64,000 nucleotides of DNA from Caulobacter sp. Root655 (GTDB lineage Bacteria; Pseudomonadota; Alphaproteobacteria; Caulobacterales; Caulobacteraceae): positions 746,780 through 810,779 of the forward strand of contig NZ_LMHC01000001.1 of assembly GCF_001427665.1 (NCBI RefSeq), in the 5' to 3' direction. This document shows, piece after piece, positions 36,528-44,427 of this stretch; the first letter of the stretch is position 1, and the number at the start of each line of letters is the position of its first letter. Position numbers and translations under genes: made by a program. The notes under the pieces were generated by a model, which saw only the letters and a list, made by a program, of their open reading frames with translations, was not told the DNA's origin and did no database searches.

Positions 36528-36809
36528 TCAGCGATCTTCGAGGCTGTGGTGAACGGTCGCGATCAGCACGCGCGTCGCTTCGACCCGGTAACGAATGACG
36601 TAACCGTTGGCGCCGAACGGGACAAATAGCTCCCTGCCTTTACTTCGCAGCGCCTGCACGCCGCGTTCGGGAAATTCGGAAAGCGACATCATCGCTTCGA
36701 AGATCAGCGGACCGACACGCGCCGCGGCATGGACGTCCTTGTCGATCAGCCAATTTTCCAAGCGTCGCACGTCGGCATAGGCGCGTGGTGTAACAACGAC
36801 GGGTTTCAT
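36528..36809 (-). CDS. RelE/ParE family toxin
   Basis: A 93-residue toxin of the RelE/ParE fold: [29 protein letters not shown] (N-terminal helices), [20 protein letters not shown], and the C-terminal strand [24 protein letters not shown]. The absence of a clear RNase triad and the ParE-like end favour a gyrase-targeting or inactive ParE type over mRNA cleavage (inference). The ATG at 36809 overlaps the antitoxin stop by 4 bases. It ends 19 bases before the uvrC start on the same strand. Confidence 0.83.
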   Translation of the reverse strand: MKPVVVTPRAYADVRRLENWLIDKDVHAAARVGPLIFEAMMSLSEFPERGVQALRSKGRELFVPFGANGYVIRYRVEATRVLIATVHHSLEDR

Positions 36810-37057
36810 CGCGGCGGCGACGGACCGTCCGATGTACCCCAGCCGCGCATCCAAGACTCGAGTTCTTCTAGTGGAATGCCATCATCGTTCGCGATCGTTG
36901 CGTCGCAGATCGCATCGACCTCTTGCCAAATCGCAGCGTCTTCCTCGAGCAGCCGCAGAGCAAAATCCTCTACGCTTTGGCCCACGGCCTCGGCGCGCGC
37001 CTTCAGGCGCTCAGCGAGCGCCTCGTCGATCTTCAGGGTGATTTCGCCGTCGGCCAT
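36806..37057 (-). CDS. Antitoxin of the RelE/ParE-type pair
   Basis: An 83-residue protein. The N-terminal EITLKIDEALAERLKARAEAVGQSVEDFALRLLEED is a ribbon-helix-helix-like DNA-binding part; the acidic C-terminal half (DAICDATIANDDGIPLEELESWMRGWG) is the usual toxin-binding tail. It is translated just before and coupled to the toxin. No clear operator palindrome is seen upstream. Confidence 0.8.
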   Translation of the reverse strand: MADGEITLKIDEALAERLKARAEAVGQSVEDFALRLLEEDAAIWQEVDAICDATIANDDGIPLEELESWMRGWGTSDGPSPPR

Positions 37058-37117
37058 ACCCGATCATCCTCCCGACGCCGTTTGTCGTCAACGCGGCGGG
37101 GCTGTATGGAGCGCCCC

Positions 37118-37738
37118 ATGACCCTGCGCCCGCTCTTCGTCACCCACCTCTATGAAGGCAGCCTCGCCGCCGACAAGGGGTTCCCGGCCTTCAACGCCCA
37201 GCTGGAGGACGCCTGCCGGGCGATCGCCGCCGAAGATCGGGCCGGACGGGCCTGGGCCAAGGAGAAGGGCTACAACGGCTACACCTCCTACGCCTCGCTC
37301 GACGACCTGCCGCGGCGCGACAGCCTGTTCGCCGACCTGAAGAAGAAGCTCGACAAGCACGCGGTCGCCTTCGCCAGAGACCTGAACCTGGAGCTGGCCG
37401 GCGGGCGGCTGGTGATGGACAGCCTGTGGATCAACATCCTCAAGCCGGGCGGCGCGCACAGCGGCCACATCCATCCGCACAGCGTGCTGTCGGGCACGGT
37501 CTATGTCGCCGTCCCGCCGGGCGCCTCGGCCCTGAAGCTGGAGGATCCGCGCCTGCCGCTGATGATGGCCGCCCCAACCCGCCAGACCGACGCGCCGGAG
37601 GATCGCCAGACCTTCGTCTACGTCCAGCCCCAGCCGGGCGCGGTGCTGATGTGGGAAAGCTGGCTGCGCCACGAGGTGCCGGCCAACGCGGCCAGGCAGG
37701 AGCGGATCAGCATCAGCTTCAACTACGCCTGGAAGTAA
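37118..37738 (+). CDS. Putative 2OG-Fe(II) oxygenase (TIGR02466-like)
   Basis: A 206-residue protein. It contains WINILKPGGAHSGHIHPHSVLSGTVYVAVPPGA, whose His-rich part is the metal-binding loop of this family. The end LMWESWLRHEVPANAARQERISISFNY supplies the second His and the Arg that binds 2-oxoglutarate. The substrate is not known. The ATG at 37118 gives MTLRPLFVTHLYEG; a second ATG 4 codons upstream is possible. Divergent from the toxin-antitoxin pair. Confidence 0.78.
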   Translation: MTLRPLFVTHLYEGSLAADKGFPAFNAQLEDACRAIAAEDRAGRAWAKEKGYNGYTSYASLDDLPRRDSLFADLKKKLDKHAVAFARDLNLELAGGRLVMDSLWINILKPGGAHSGHIHPHSVLSGTVYVAVPPGASALKLEDPRLPLMMAAPTRQTDAPEDRQTFVYVQPQPGAVLMWESWLRHEVPANAARQERISISFNYAWK

Positions 37739-37746
37739 CATCTTCT

Positions 37747-37890
37747 CTGTCATCCCGGCCTCGGGGCGCGCAAGCGGCCCGCCTGACGACGGGCTGGCGC
37801 GCAGCGCGAAGATCCGGGACCGACGCCTGAGCGCATGTGCTTCCGGCGATCCCGGATCGGCGGCCCTGCGGGTCTTGTCCGGGATGACAG
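37747..37890. repeat. Family C repeat pair
   Basis: CTGTCATCCCGG at one end and CCGGGATGACAG at the other, with inner GATCCGGGA / TCCCGGATC arms. Other copies lie near 3280, 51086, 56028, 57418 and 63192. Confidence 0.85.
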
Positions 37891-37954
37891 CTTTGGTGGG
37901 TTTTGAACCCTCTCCCACCGCTCCGGGTTACTTCTGGATGACAGGAGAGTTTCC

Positions 37955-38506
37955 ATGTCCCACGCCCAGACCCCCAACCACTCCGGCGCGGCGATCACGC
38001 TGCAGAAGGTTCACCCGTTCGGCGAGGCCAGCCTGGTGCTGACCACCACGGCGGCCAGTCCCGGCGGCCGGCTGGCCGACCGCCACAGCGCCTATCACGA
38101 CAACCTCTCGCCGCCGCTGGTCTGGACCCCGGTGGCGGACGCGGCCGCCTACGCGATCATCGTCGAGGACCCCGACGCCCCGCGCGACCGGCCGTTCATC
38201 CACTGGCTGATCTGGAACATCCCCGGCGAGGCCACCAGCCTGCCCGAGGGGCTGCCGCAGGGGGCCAGCCTGGGCCTGGTCGGCGGCGCGACCCAGGGGC
38301 GCAACGACAGCGGCGCGGTCGGTTATTTCGGGCCGCGTCCGCCGGTCGGCCACGGCGTGCACCACTATCACTTCCAGATCTTCGCTCTGGCCGAGCGGTT
38401 GCCATTCGGGCCGGAGACTCAGCTTTCGGATCTGGTCAACGCGCTGAAGGGCGACTCCCTGGCCTCCGCCGACCTGATCGTCACCTACGAGGCGGCGGGC
38501 GCGTAG
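37955..38506 (+). CDS. YbhB/YbcL (PEBP) family protein
   Basis: A 183-residue phosphatidylethanolamine-binding protein homologue: LSPPLVWTPVADAAAYAIIVEDPDAPRDRPFIHWLIWNIPG carries the anion-binding pocket, and YFGPRPPVGHGVHHYHFQIFAL the second half. No signal peptide is visible, so it is cytosolic like E. coli YbhB. The family's bacterial role is unclear. The ATG at 37955 is preceded by AGGAGAG. Its end overlaps the convergent membrane gene by 22 bases. Confidence 0.92.
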   Translation: MSHAQTPNHSGAAITLQKVHPFGEASLVLTTTAASPGGRLADRHSAYHDNLSPPLVWTPVADAAAYAIIVEDPDAPRDRPFIHWLIWNIPGEATSLPEGLPQGASLGLVGGATQGRNDSGAVGYFGPRPPVGHGVHHYHFQIFALAERLPFGPETQLSDLVNALKGDSLASADLIVTYEAAGA

Positions 38507-39168
38507 TCGGGTTCGGCCTCGTCTCCGCCCTCGGGCGTGGCGGGGCGCGAGCGCCAGTGACGGTCCAGGCTCCAGGCGGCGATGGCCAGCCACAGCAGGC
38601 CCAGGAACGCATGGCCGCGCTGCCAGAGGCCGACGTCGGAGCCCGTGCGCACGTTCCACACGCCGGTCAGCAGGGCCAGCACCAGCAGCAGGCCGAAGAA
38701 CCAGCCCAGCGAGAAGTGCGCCAGGCGGCGATGCTGGGGCTTGCCCCACAGCGCCCAGGCGGTGAACAGCGGCGCGAACTGGATGGCCAGGCCCACGCCG
38801 CAGGCGCGGTGCATGGGGTCGGGCCAGTGGAACAGGCCGGCGAACAGCGCCCCCAGGCCGGTCATCGCCACCCACAGGCCGGCGAAGGCCGAGACCCGCC
38901 GCCGGCCGCCGGCCTCCTCCAGCGCCTGGGCGAACCCGGCCCCGGCCGCCATGCCGGCCAGGCCGGCCAGCACCATGCCGACATTGAAGATCAGGGGGTT
39001 GGGGGCGGCCGGTCCGCCGAGCTCGCTGATGAACTGGGCGCCGGCGTTGAATCCTGGAAACAGCCGCTGGGCCAGCCAGACGTCGGCCACCATGACCACG
39101 GGCGCGATCAGGCCGATCCTCAGCAGGCTGCCAACGCTCAACACTCGTCCCGTCTCCGGATGTTCCAC
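38485..39168 (-). CDS. DUF998-like integral membrane protein
   Basis: A 227-residue protein with six hydrophobic segments (about 15-32, 55-75, 88-108, 120-138, 145-165, 178-195). The pattern FISELGGPAAPNPLIFNVGMVLAGL matches the DUF998 family, where the SELG motif follows the first helix. Function unknown. The start is a GTG at 39168 with no obvious ribosome-binding site, so a slightly different start is possible. Confidence 0.75.
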   Translation of the reverse strand: MEHPETGRVLSVGSLLRIGLIAPVVMVADVWLAQRLFPGFNAGAQFISELGGPAAPNPLIFNVGMVLAGLAGMAAGAGFAQALEEAGGRRRVSAFAGLWVAMTGLGALFAGLFHWPDPMHRACGVGLAIQFAPLFTAWALWGKPQHRRLAHFSLGWFFGLLLVLALLTGVWNVRTGSDVGLWQRGHAFLGLLWLAIAAWSLDRHWRSRPATPEGGDEAEPDYAPAAS

Positions 39169-39222
39169 GGGTACAGATCGCGCCGGGCGGGGGCGGGGTC
39201 AAGGTGGATGACGACATCCGAC

Positions 39223-39248
39223 GGGGACAGGCACATGTGCCTGTCCCC
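39223..39248. repeat. Family D palindrome, 26 bp perfect
   Basis: GGGGACAGGCACA / TGTGCCTGTCCCC, third copy of the family, 15 bases beyond the 3' end of the M28 peptidase gene. Confidence 0.9.
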
Positions 39249-39262
39249 AACCGCGAACGCCC

Positions 39263-40927
39263 CTACTTCCTCCCGAACAGGTTCCCGAAGAAGTCGCCCT
39301 TGTTCCAGCGCGGCCGGGCCGGCGCGTCGGCCAGTTCGCGGGCGATCTCGTAGTTGACCAGGGCGAAGCGGGCCGCGGCCTGGTAGTTGATCGGCTGGCT
39401 CAGGTCGTCGCTCGGCTTATGGTAGTGGGTGGCCAGGAAGTCCTTGAAACCCTTCTCGCCGCCGTTCTTGAAGCCGGTCATCAGGAACACCGACGGCACG
39501 CCCTGCTCGACGAAGCGGTAGTGGTCGGAGCGGGTGAACAGGCCTTCCTCCGGCAGCGGATCGGGCGACAGCGAGACGCCCACCCGGCCGGCGGCGCGGG
39601 CCACGGCCGGACCGATCGACGAGCGGTCGGCCCCGAACGCCACCACGTCCTGGAAGTCGTACAGCAGGATCGGCATGTCCAGATTGACGTCGGCGACCAG
39701 GTTGGCCTTCGGCACGGTCGGGTTGTGGGCGAAATATTCCGAGCCGATCAGGCCCTTCTCCTCGGCCGTCACCGCCAGCAGCAGGATCGAGCGCTTGGGC
39801 TTGGTCCGGGCCTCCTTGAAGCCGCGCGCCACCTCCAGCAGGGTGGCGACGCCGGAGGCGTTGTCCAGCGCGCCGTTGTTGATCTTGTCGGCGTCCTTGC
39901 CGTGGGTGGTGATCCCCAGGTGGTCGAGGTGGGCGCTGAGCACGACGACCTGGGCCTTGAGCGCCGGGTCCGAACCCTCGATCAGCCCGGCCACATTGCT
40001 GCTCTGGCGCTTCTCGATCTCGGTCTTCAACTGGATGGTCGCCTGGGTCGGCAGGGCGAAGCCCCTGACCAGGCCGTCAGGCGTCTCGGCGGTCGCCAGC
40101 ACGGTCTCCAGGGCGACCGGCGCGCCGGTGAACAGCTTGGCCGCGCCCTTCAGGCTGAGGGTGACCAGGCTGGGGGCGTCGCCGCCGCGCACATAGGGGA
40201 CGTCCTGGGCGTCGCGCCAGTTCATCCGCCATTCCTGGTAGCCGGCCACGCCGCGCGCGAACGGGCGGCGCTTCTCCGAACTGGTGGTCGGCATGGTCAG
40301 CACGCCGACCGCGCCGTGCTTGGCCGCCTCGGCCCGCTTCACCCCGGCATTGCCGTAGTGGGCGCGTTCCTCGGTCTGGAAGCCGCTCGGCGCGCCGCTG
40401 AGGAACACGACGATCTTGCCCTTCACGTCGAGGCCCGCATAGTCGTCGCGGCCGCGTTCGGGGGCGACGACGCCGTAGCCGACGAAGACCAGCGGCGCGG
40501 TCAGCAGGACCTCGGTCTTGCTGGGTTGGGCGGCGGGCAGATAGTCCTCGCCGAAGGCCAGGGCGCCCGACTTGCCGTTGGCTCCGGTATAGGAAACCCC
40601 GCCCTCCGAGGCCGAGCGCGAGGCCGTCAGCGGCACCTGCTGCAGGTAGGAGCCGTTGTCGCCGGCCGGCTTGACGCCCAGCTGGGCGTATTGCGAGGCC
40701 ACGTAGTTGGCGGCGATGTCGTAGCCGCGGGTCCCGGCCTCGCGGCCTTCCATCAGGTCGTCGGCCAGGAAGGTCATGTGCGCCTTGATGGCGGCGGGCG
40801 AGGGCGTGAAGGCGGCGGCGACGGCGAGTTTGGGCTTGGCCTTGGACGCGGTCTGGGCGGCGAAAACGGGTTGAACGGTCAGCAGCAGGGCGGCGCCGGC
40901 GAGGGCGGCGCGACGGGAGAACGGCAT
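39263..40927 (-). CDS. Secreted M28 family metallopeptidase
   Basis: A 554-residue aminopeptidase-type enzyme. The start MPFSRRAALAGAALLLTVQPVFAAQ is a signal peptide with a twin-arginine-like Arg-Arg. A PA domain lies in the middle (LDVKGKIVVFLSGAPSG). The M28 zinc site shows AHLDHLG (His and Asp), NNGALDNASGVATLLEVARG (bridging Asp), TAEEKGLIGSEYFA (Glu-Glu), VNLDMPI (Asp) and SDHYRFVEQGVPSVFL (His). It cleaves peptides or modified amino acids outside the cytosol. The ATG is at 40927. Confidence 0.9.
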   Translation of the reverse strand: MPFSRRAALAGAALLLTVQPVFAAQTASKAKPKLAVAAAFTPSPAAIKAHMTFLADDLMEGREAGTRGYDIAANYVASQYAQLGVKPAGDNGSYLQQVPLTASRSASEGGVSYTGANGKSGALAFGEDYLPAAQPSKTEVLLTAPLVFVGYGVVAPERGRDDYAGLDVKGKIVVFLSGAPSGFQTEERAHYGNAGVKRAEAAKHGAVGVLTMPTTSSEKRRPFARGVAGYQEWRMNWRDAQDVPYVRGGDAPSLVTLSLKGAAKLFTGAPVALETVLATAETPDGLVRGFALPTQATIQLKTEIEKRQSSNVAGLIEGSDPALKAQVVVLSAHLDHLGITTHGKDADKINNGALDNASGVATLLEVARGFKEARTKPKRSILLLAVTAEEKGLIGSEYFAHNPTVPKANLVADVNLDMPILLYDFQDVVAFGADRSSIGPAVARAAGRVGVSLSPDPLPEEGLFTRSDHYRFVEQGVPSVFLMTGFKNGGEKGFKDFLATHYHKPSDDLSQPINYQAAARFALVNYEIARELADAPARPRWNKGDFFGNLFGRK

Positions 40928-41252
40928 CAAGGCAGGCTCCTAAAGCATTTTCGAGCGAAGTGACTTCCGGTTCGCGTGAAGAAAATGCGCCAAAACATAA
41001 GCTCGAGGGCGGGGACGAGCCCGCGAAGGCGCGAACCTTGGCCAGACGAAGGCCCGTTGTCGAGATTAGGCGACCTGAACGTTTTGTAATCTTCGAGGAA
41101 AAACAACGGGGAAGATCGGCGCGCCGCCCCGGGCGACCTGGTTTCTGCGTTAACCGCTTACCTTCACCGTCTTTGGTGAAGGCCGCTTAACCGTTCGGTA
41201 GGAAATTGCCCAGGCAAAGCCGGATGACCGGCGTCCGACCCAGGAGACGGCC
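40928..41252. other. 325-base gap after the M28 peptidase gene
   Basis: It holds the second family F repeat (40942-40997), then about 250 bases of ordinary composition. Within it a 10-base hairpin, CCTTCACC-GTCTT-TGGTGAAGG, lies near 41160-41180, flanked by short TTAACCG direct repeats. AGGAGA precedes the next start. I assign no promoter. Confidence 0.45.
40942..40997. repeat. Family F intergenic repeat, copy 2
   Basis: Same element as 31271-31325: AGCATTTTCGAGCGAAGTG ... CGGTTCGCGTGAAGAAAATG ... CAAAACA. Only about six bases differ. Confidence 0.8.
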
Positions 41253-41486
41253 GTGCAGGTCCTCGCTACCGCCGCCGCCGGCATGTTCGCCGCCGCCGAC
41301 CGTCTCAGCGCCAGCGCCCAGCGCACCGCCGCCTGGGGCGCGGAACAGGCCCAAGCTGAATCCAAGATCGACCTGGCCCACGAGGCCGTCGAGCAGATCT
41401 CGGCCAAGACCGACTTCAAGGCCAACGCCGAAGTCGCCAAGACCGCCGACGAGATGACGGGCGCCCTCCTGGACATGAAGGTCTAG
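41253..41486 (+). CDS. Miniature flagellar rod/hook-like protein
   Basis: A 77-residue protein that looks like the two terminal helices of a flagellar rod protein joined directly. Its N-terminus (AAAGMFAAADRLSASAQRTA) parallels the start helix of FlgB/FlgC/FlgG, and its C-terminus (EAVEQISAKTDFKANAEVAKTADEMTGALLDMKV) parallels the end helix of FlgC-type proteins. The whole central domain is absent. Start at GTG 41253 with AGGAGA upstream. It could be a minor axial component or a regulator; no other flagellar gene is near. A strong hairpin follows. Confidence 0.72.
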   Translation: MQVLATAAAGMFAAADRLSASAQRTAAWGAEQAQAESKIDLAHEAVEQISAKTDFKANAEVAKTADEMTGALLDMKV

Positions 41487-41517
41487 GAAACGGCTCCTTC
41501 CACGTCGGCCACGAGCC

Positions 41518-41600
41518 GGTCCAAGCCCATCCCGCATTCCCCCCTGCGCGGGCTTGGACCTGCCGCCCCCTGGTAGACCCGGTTCTATCGGGGGGCGGCG
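41518..41600. terminator. Two nested hairpins between convergent genes
   Basis: GGTCCAAGCCC (41518-41528) pairs with GGGCTTGGACC (41550-41560). A second stem, GCCGCCCC / GGGGCGGC, follows in 41562-41599. It lies between the rod-like gene and the convergent anti-sigma gene and may act in both directions. Confidence 0.55.
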
Positions 41601-41622
41601 CCTTTGGATTGAAACATCCGCC

Positions 41623-42414
41623 CTAGCGAGCCTTCCACCCCTTGGCCCTGGCCTGGGTCTCGCCGGCCGCGTCGAGCGGTTGTCCCACGATCATCGCATC
41701 CACCGCCGCCAGCACCGCCGCTGGGGTTTCCGCGCCCGCGGTGCGGTAGGCCGTCTTCGTCGTCGGGGCGGCCGAGCTGATCACGCGCAGGCGCCAGGCC
41801 GAGGGCTCGCGGCAGGCCACGCCGGCGACCGGCGTCTGGCCCGAGGCCTGGAACGTCCGGCAATAGAGGCCGGCCTGGTCCTTGAACGACAAGCCGATGC
41901 GGATGGGCCCGGCGCCCTGGCCGGAGCCCTGCTTGTTGAGGGCCTGGGCCAGCGGTCCGGTGGCGATGGGCGGCGCGTCCTGGGCGCCGCTCAGCACCGG
42001 CAGGGCGGGGATCGCGACCCGACCGACGAACAGGCCCATCACCAGGCAGGCGGCCATGGCGATCCAGGGCGGCAGGCCTCGGCGGGTTCCGTCGGCGGCC
42101 GTGGCGGCCTTGGGCTCGCGCGGCTTGGCCTTGGCCTTGGTCTTGTCCTTGGCGCCTGGAAAGGCGATCACCTCGGCGGGACGAGGCGCGGGCTTGGCCG
42201 CCTCGCCGCCGGTCACCGCGGCGGTCAGCCGCTGGGGCGGCCGCTCCAGGGCGCCGGCGTGGGCGCCCGACAGCAGGCGGCGCAGGGCGCGCTGGGTCTC
42301 GATCCGCAGGGCCAACTGGGGGTCGTTTTCCATGGCCGCCGCGATGCGGGCCATGGCTTCGGGCGGCAGCTCGCCGTCGACAAACGCGAAGACCTCTTCG
42401 TCCGGGACGGTCAT
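41623..42414 (-). CDS. Anti-sigma factor, membrane-bound
   Basis: A 263-residue protein. The N-terminal part (MTVPDEEVFAFVDGELPPEAMARIAAAMENDPQLALRIETQRALRRLL) is an anti-sigma domain of the zinc-free ChrR/RsiW-like kind (no His-x3-Cys-x2-Cys). A Lys/Pro-rich linker leads to one membrane helix near 117-138 and then a periplasmic domain with a single pair of Cys residues (YCRTFQA..., VACREPS). It would hold the adjacent ECF sigma factor at the membrane. The start overlaps the sigma stop by 4 bases. Confidence 0.85.
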   Translation of the reverse strand: MTVPDEEVFAFVDGELPPEAMARIAAAMENDPQLALRIETQRALRRLLSGAHAGALERPPQRLTAAVTGGEAAKPAPRPAEVIAFPGAKDKTKAKAKPREPKAATAADGTRRGLPPWIAMAACLVMGLFVGRVAIPALPVLSGAQDAPPIATGPLAQALNKQGSGQGAGPIRIGLSFKDQAGLYCRTFQASGQTPVAGVACREPSAWRLRVISSAAPTTKTAYRTAGAETPAAVLAAVDAMIVGQPLDAAGETQARAKGWKAR

Positions 42415-43004
42415 GGCAGGACTCCTTGGTCGGTCAACACAGTCTGCAGCGTGGCGCGTCCGCGCGCCAGGCGGCTGGTCAGCGTGCCCATTGGCACTTC
42501 CAGGCTATCGGCGGCCTCCTGATAGGATAGACCCTCGATGAGCACCAAGGCGACAGCGATGCGCTGGTCCTCGGGCAGGGCGTCCAGGGCGCGCTCCACC
42601 GCCGAGGCGCCCAGCCGGGCCTCCAGCGACGGCGCGCCTGGATCGGCCGCCAGCGCGCCGTGCTCGGGCGGGGCCAGCACGCGGCCCTGCCGCTTGCGGG
42701 TCCGCGTCTCGTCGATCCAGGCGTTGCGCATGATCCGAAACATCCAACTGTCCAACCGCGTGCCGGGACGCCATTGGTCGGGGCGCGCCAGGGCGCGTTC
42801 GACGGTCAACTGCGTCAGGTCGTCGGCGTCGGCCGGCTCCCACGCCAGGACCCGCGCCATCCGGCGCAGGCGAGGCAGCAGGGTCAGCATCTCTGTCTGG
42901 AAGAAATCCAAGTTCGCCTTCGTCACCTGTGGAAGAAACGATCCGTCGTCGCCGTTTAGTCCCTGAACGGTGAACTTATTCCACGCCCGCCGCGATCGGG
43001 CCAT
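42411..43004 (-). CDS. ECF sigma factor
   Basis: A 197-residue group 4 sigma factor. Region 2 is about residues 38-100 (MLTLLPRLRRMARVLAWEPADADDLTQLTVERALARPDQW...LDSWMFRIMRNAWID). Region 4 is about 134-195 (ALDALPEDQRIAVALVLIEGLSYQEAADSLEVPMGTLTSRLARGRATL). The N-terminal 30 or so residues before region 2 are longer than usual, so a start at a TTG or GTG near 42905-42926 is possible. It is coupled to the anti-sigma gene and divergent from an S8 protease gene whose ATG is only 36 bases away. Confidence 0.85.
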   Translation of the reverse strand: MARSRRAWNKFTVQGLNGDDGSFLPQVTKANLDFFQTEMLTLLPRLRRMARVLAWEPADADDLTQLTVERALARPDQWRPGTRLDSWMFRIMRNAWIDETRTRKRQGRVLAPPEHGALAADPGAPSLEARLGASAVERALDALPEDQRIAVALVLIEGLSYQEAADSLEVPMGTLTSRLARGRATLQTVLTDQGVLP

Positions 43005-43040
43005 GGTGAGCGCCCGTTGTGCGAAGGAGGCAGACCCCTG

Positions 43041-44321
43041 ATGACGTTCCGTTGGCCCCGCCTCGGCCCCGCCGCCGCGATGCTGTCGAGCCTGCTGGTG
43101 CTGGCGGCGGCCACGCCGGCCTTCGCCCAGCTGTTGCCGTCGCCGGGCTCGGTGCTGGGCGGCCTGCCCTTGCCCGATCCCCGGCAGGACCCGCTGGCGC
43201 GCGCCGTGGGCCAGACGGCGGAGCAACTGGAGCAACTGACGCCGCGCGCCCTGGTCGCCGCGCGGCTCGACCGCCTGAGCGACCTGGTCCGGCGCAACCC
43301 GAAGGCGCTGGAACTGGACGACCTGGGCCAGCCCGTGGTCCGCGCCGAGGTGCTGGCGATCTCGCCCAGCCAGCAGGCGCTGGCGACGGTCCAGGCGGCC
43401 GGGTTCTCGGTGGCGCGCCGCAGCCGGTCCGACGACCTGGGGCTGGAGCTGGTCACCCTGACGCCGCCCAAGGGCATGAGCGCCAAGGCGGCGGTGCGGC
43501 GGCTGCGCGAACTGGACCCGACCGGCGACTACGACTTCAACCATCTCTATGCGGACGCGGGCGGCGGCGGGTCCCCAGGGCTTGGCGCGATCGCGGCGGG
43601 CGGCGAGGCGGCGCGGGTGGGGCTGCTGGACGGCGGCGTCGACGTCGCCCAGCCGGCCTTCGCGGGGGTGAAGATCCAGTCGCGCGGCTTCGGCCCGGGC
43701 GGCGTGCGTCCCAGCGCCCACGGCACGGCGGTCGCCTCGGTGCTGGCGGCCGGCGGCGTGGGCCAGATTCTGGCCGCCGACGTCTATGGCCGGGGCCCGA
43801 CGGGCGGCTCGGCCGAGGCGATCGTCTCGGCCCTGGCCTGGATGGCCCAGGCCAGGGTCGCGGTGGTCAATGTCAGCCTGGTGGGACCGGCCAACGGCCC
43901 CCTGGGCGCGGCGGTCAGGGCGCTGGTGGCCAGGGGCTGCTTGATCGTCGCGGCGGTGGGCAATGACGGGCCGGCGGCCCCGGCCCTGTATCCGGCCTCC
44001 TATCCGGGGGTGATCGCCGTGACCGGGGTGGACCGTCGCCGGCGACTGCTGCCCGAGGCCGGCCGCGCCGCCCATGTCGACTTCGCCGCCTATGGCGCGG
44101 AGGTGAAGGTCGCCGCGCCGGGCGGGCGGACGGCGACCGTGCGGGGCACCTCCTACGCCGCGCCGGTGGTGGCCGCGCGCCTGGCGCGGATGATCGACGT
44201 CGCCGATCCGCAGGAAGCGAAACGGGCGGTCGGCCGGCTGGGAGAAGCGGCGATCGACCTGGGCGCGCCAGGCCCCGATCCGCTGTATGGGCGCGGCCTG
44301 GTGGAGGCGGCGGGAAAATAA
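43041..44321 (+). CDS. Secreted S8 family serine protease
   Basis: A 426-residue subtilisin-like protease. A signal peptide (about 30 residues, ends AFAQ) is followed by a propeptide-like region to about 185. The catalytic triad is Asp in VGLLDGGVDVAQP, His in AHGTAVASVLA and Ser in GTSYAAPVVAARL, with the oxyanion Asn in VAAVGNDGPAAP. All residues are present. The ATG at 43041 has AAGGAGG. It is divergent from an ECF sigma / membrane anti-sigma pair. Periplasmic proteases of this kind sometimes are the target or the trigger of such regulators (inference). Confidence 0.9.
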   Translation: MTFRWPRLGPAAAMLSSLLVLAAATPAFAQLLPSPGSVLGGLPLPDPRQDPLARAVGQTAEQLEQLTPRALVAARLDRLSDLVRRNPKALELDDLGQPVVRAEVLAISPSQQALATVQAAGFSVARRSRSDDLGLELVTLTPPKGMSAKAAVRRLRELDPTGDYDFNHLYADAGGGGSPGLGAIAAGGEAARVGLLDGGVDVAQPAFAGVKIQSRGFGPGGVRPSAHGTAVASVLAAGGVGQILAADVYGRGPTGGSAEAIVSALAWMAQARVAVVNVSLVGPANGPLGAAVRALVARGCLIVAAVGNDGPAAPALYPASYPGVIAVTGVDRRRRLLPEAGRAAHVDFAAYGAEVKVAAPGGRTATVRGTSYAAPVVAARLARMIDVADPQEAKRAVGRLGEAAIDLGAPGPDPLYGRGLVEAAGK

Positions 44322-44427
44322 ATTCGCGTGGTCGGGAAGAAAGCGCGCGGACGGGTCGTTGGACAGGTCAGGAGGCGGACGAAGCGCCGCTCCGCGGATT
44401 TCGCAACGCTCTTCCAGGAGACACACC

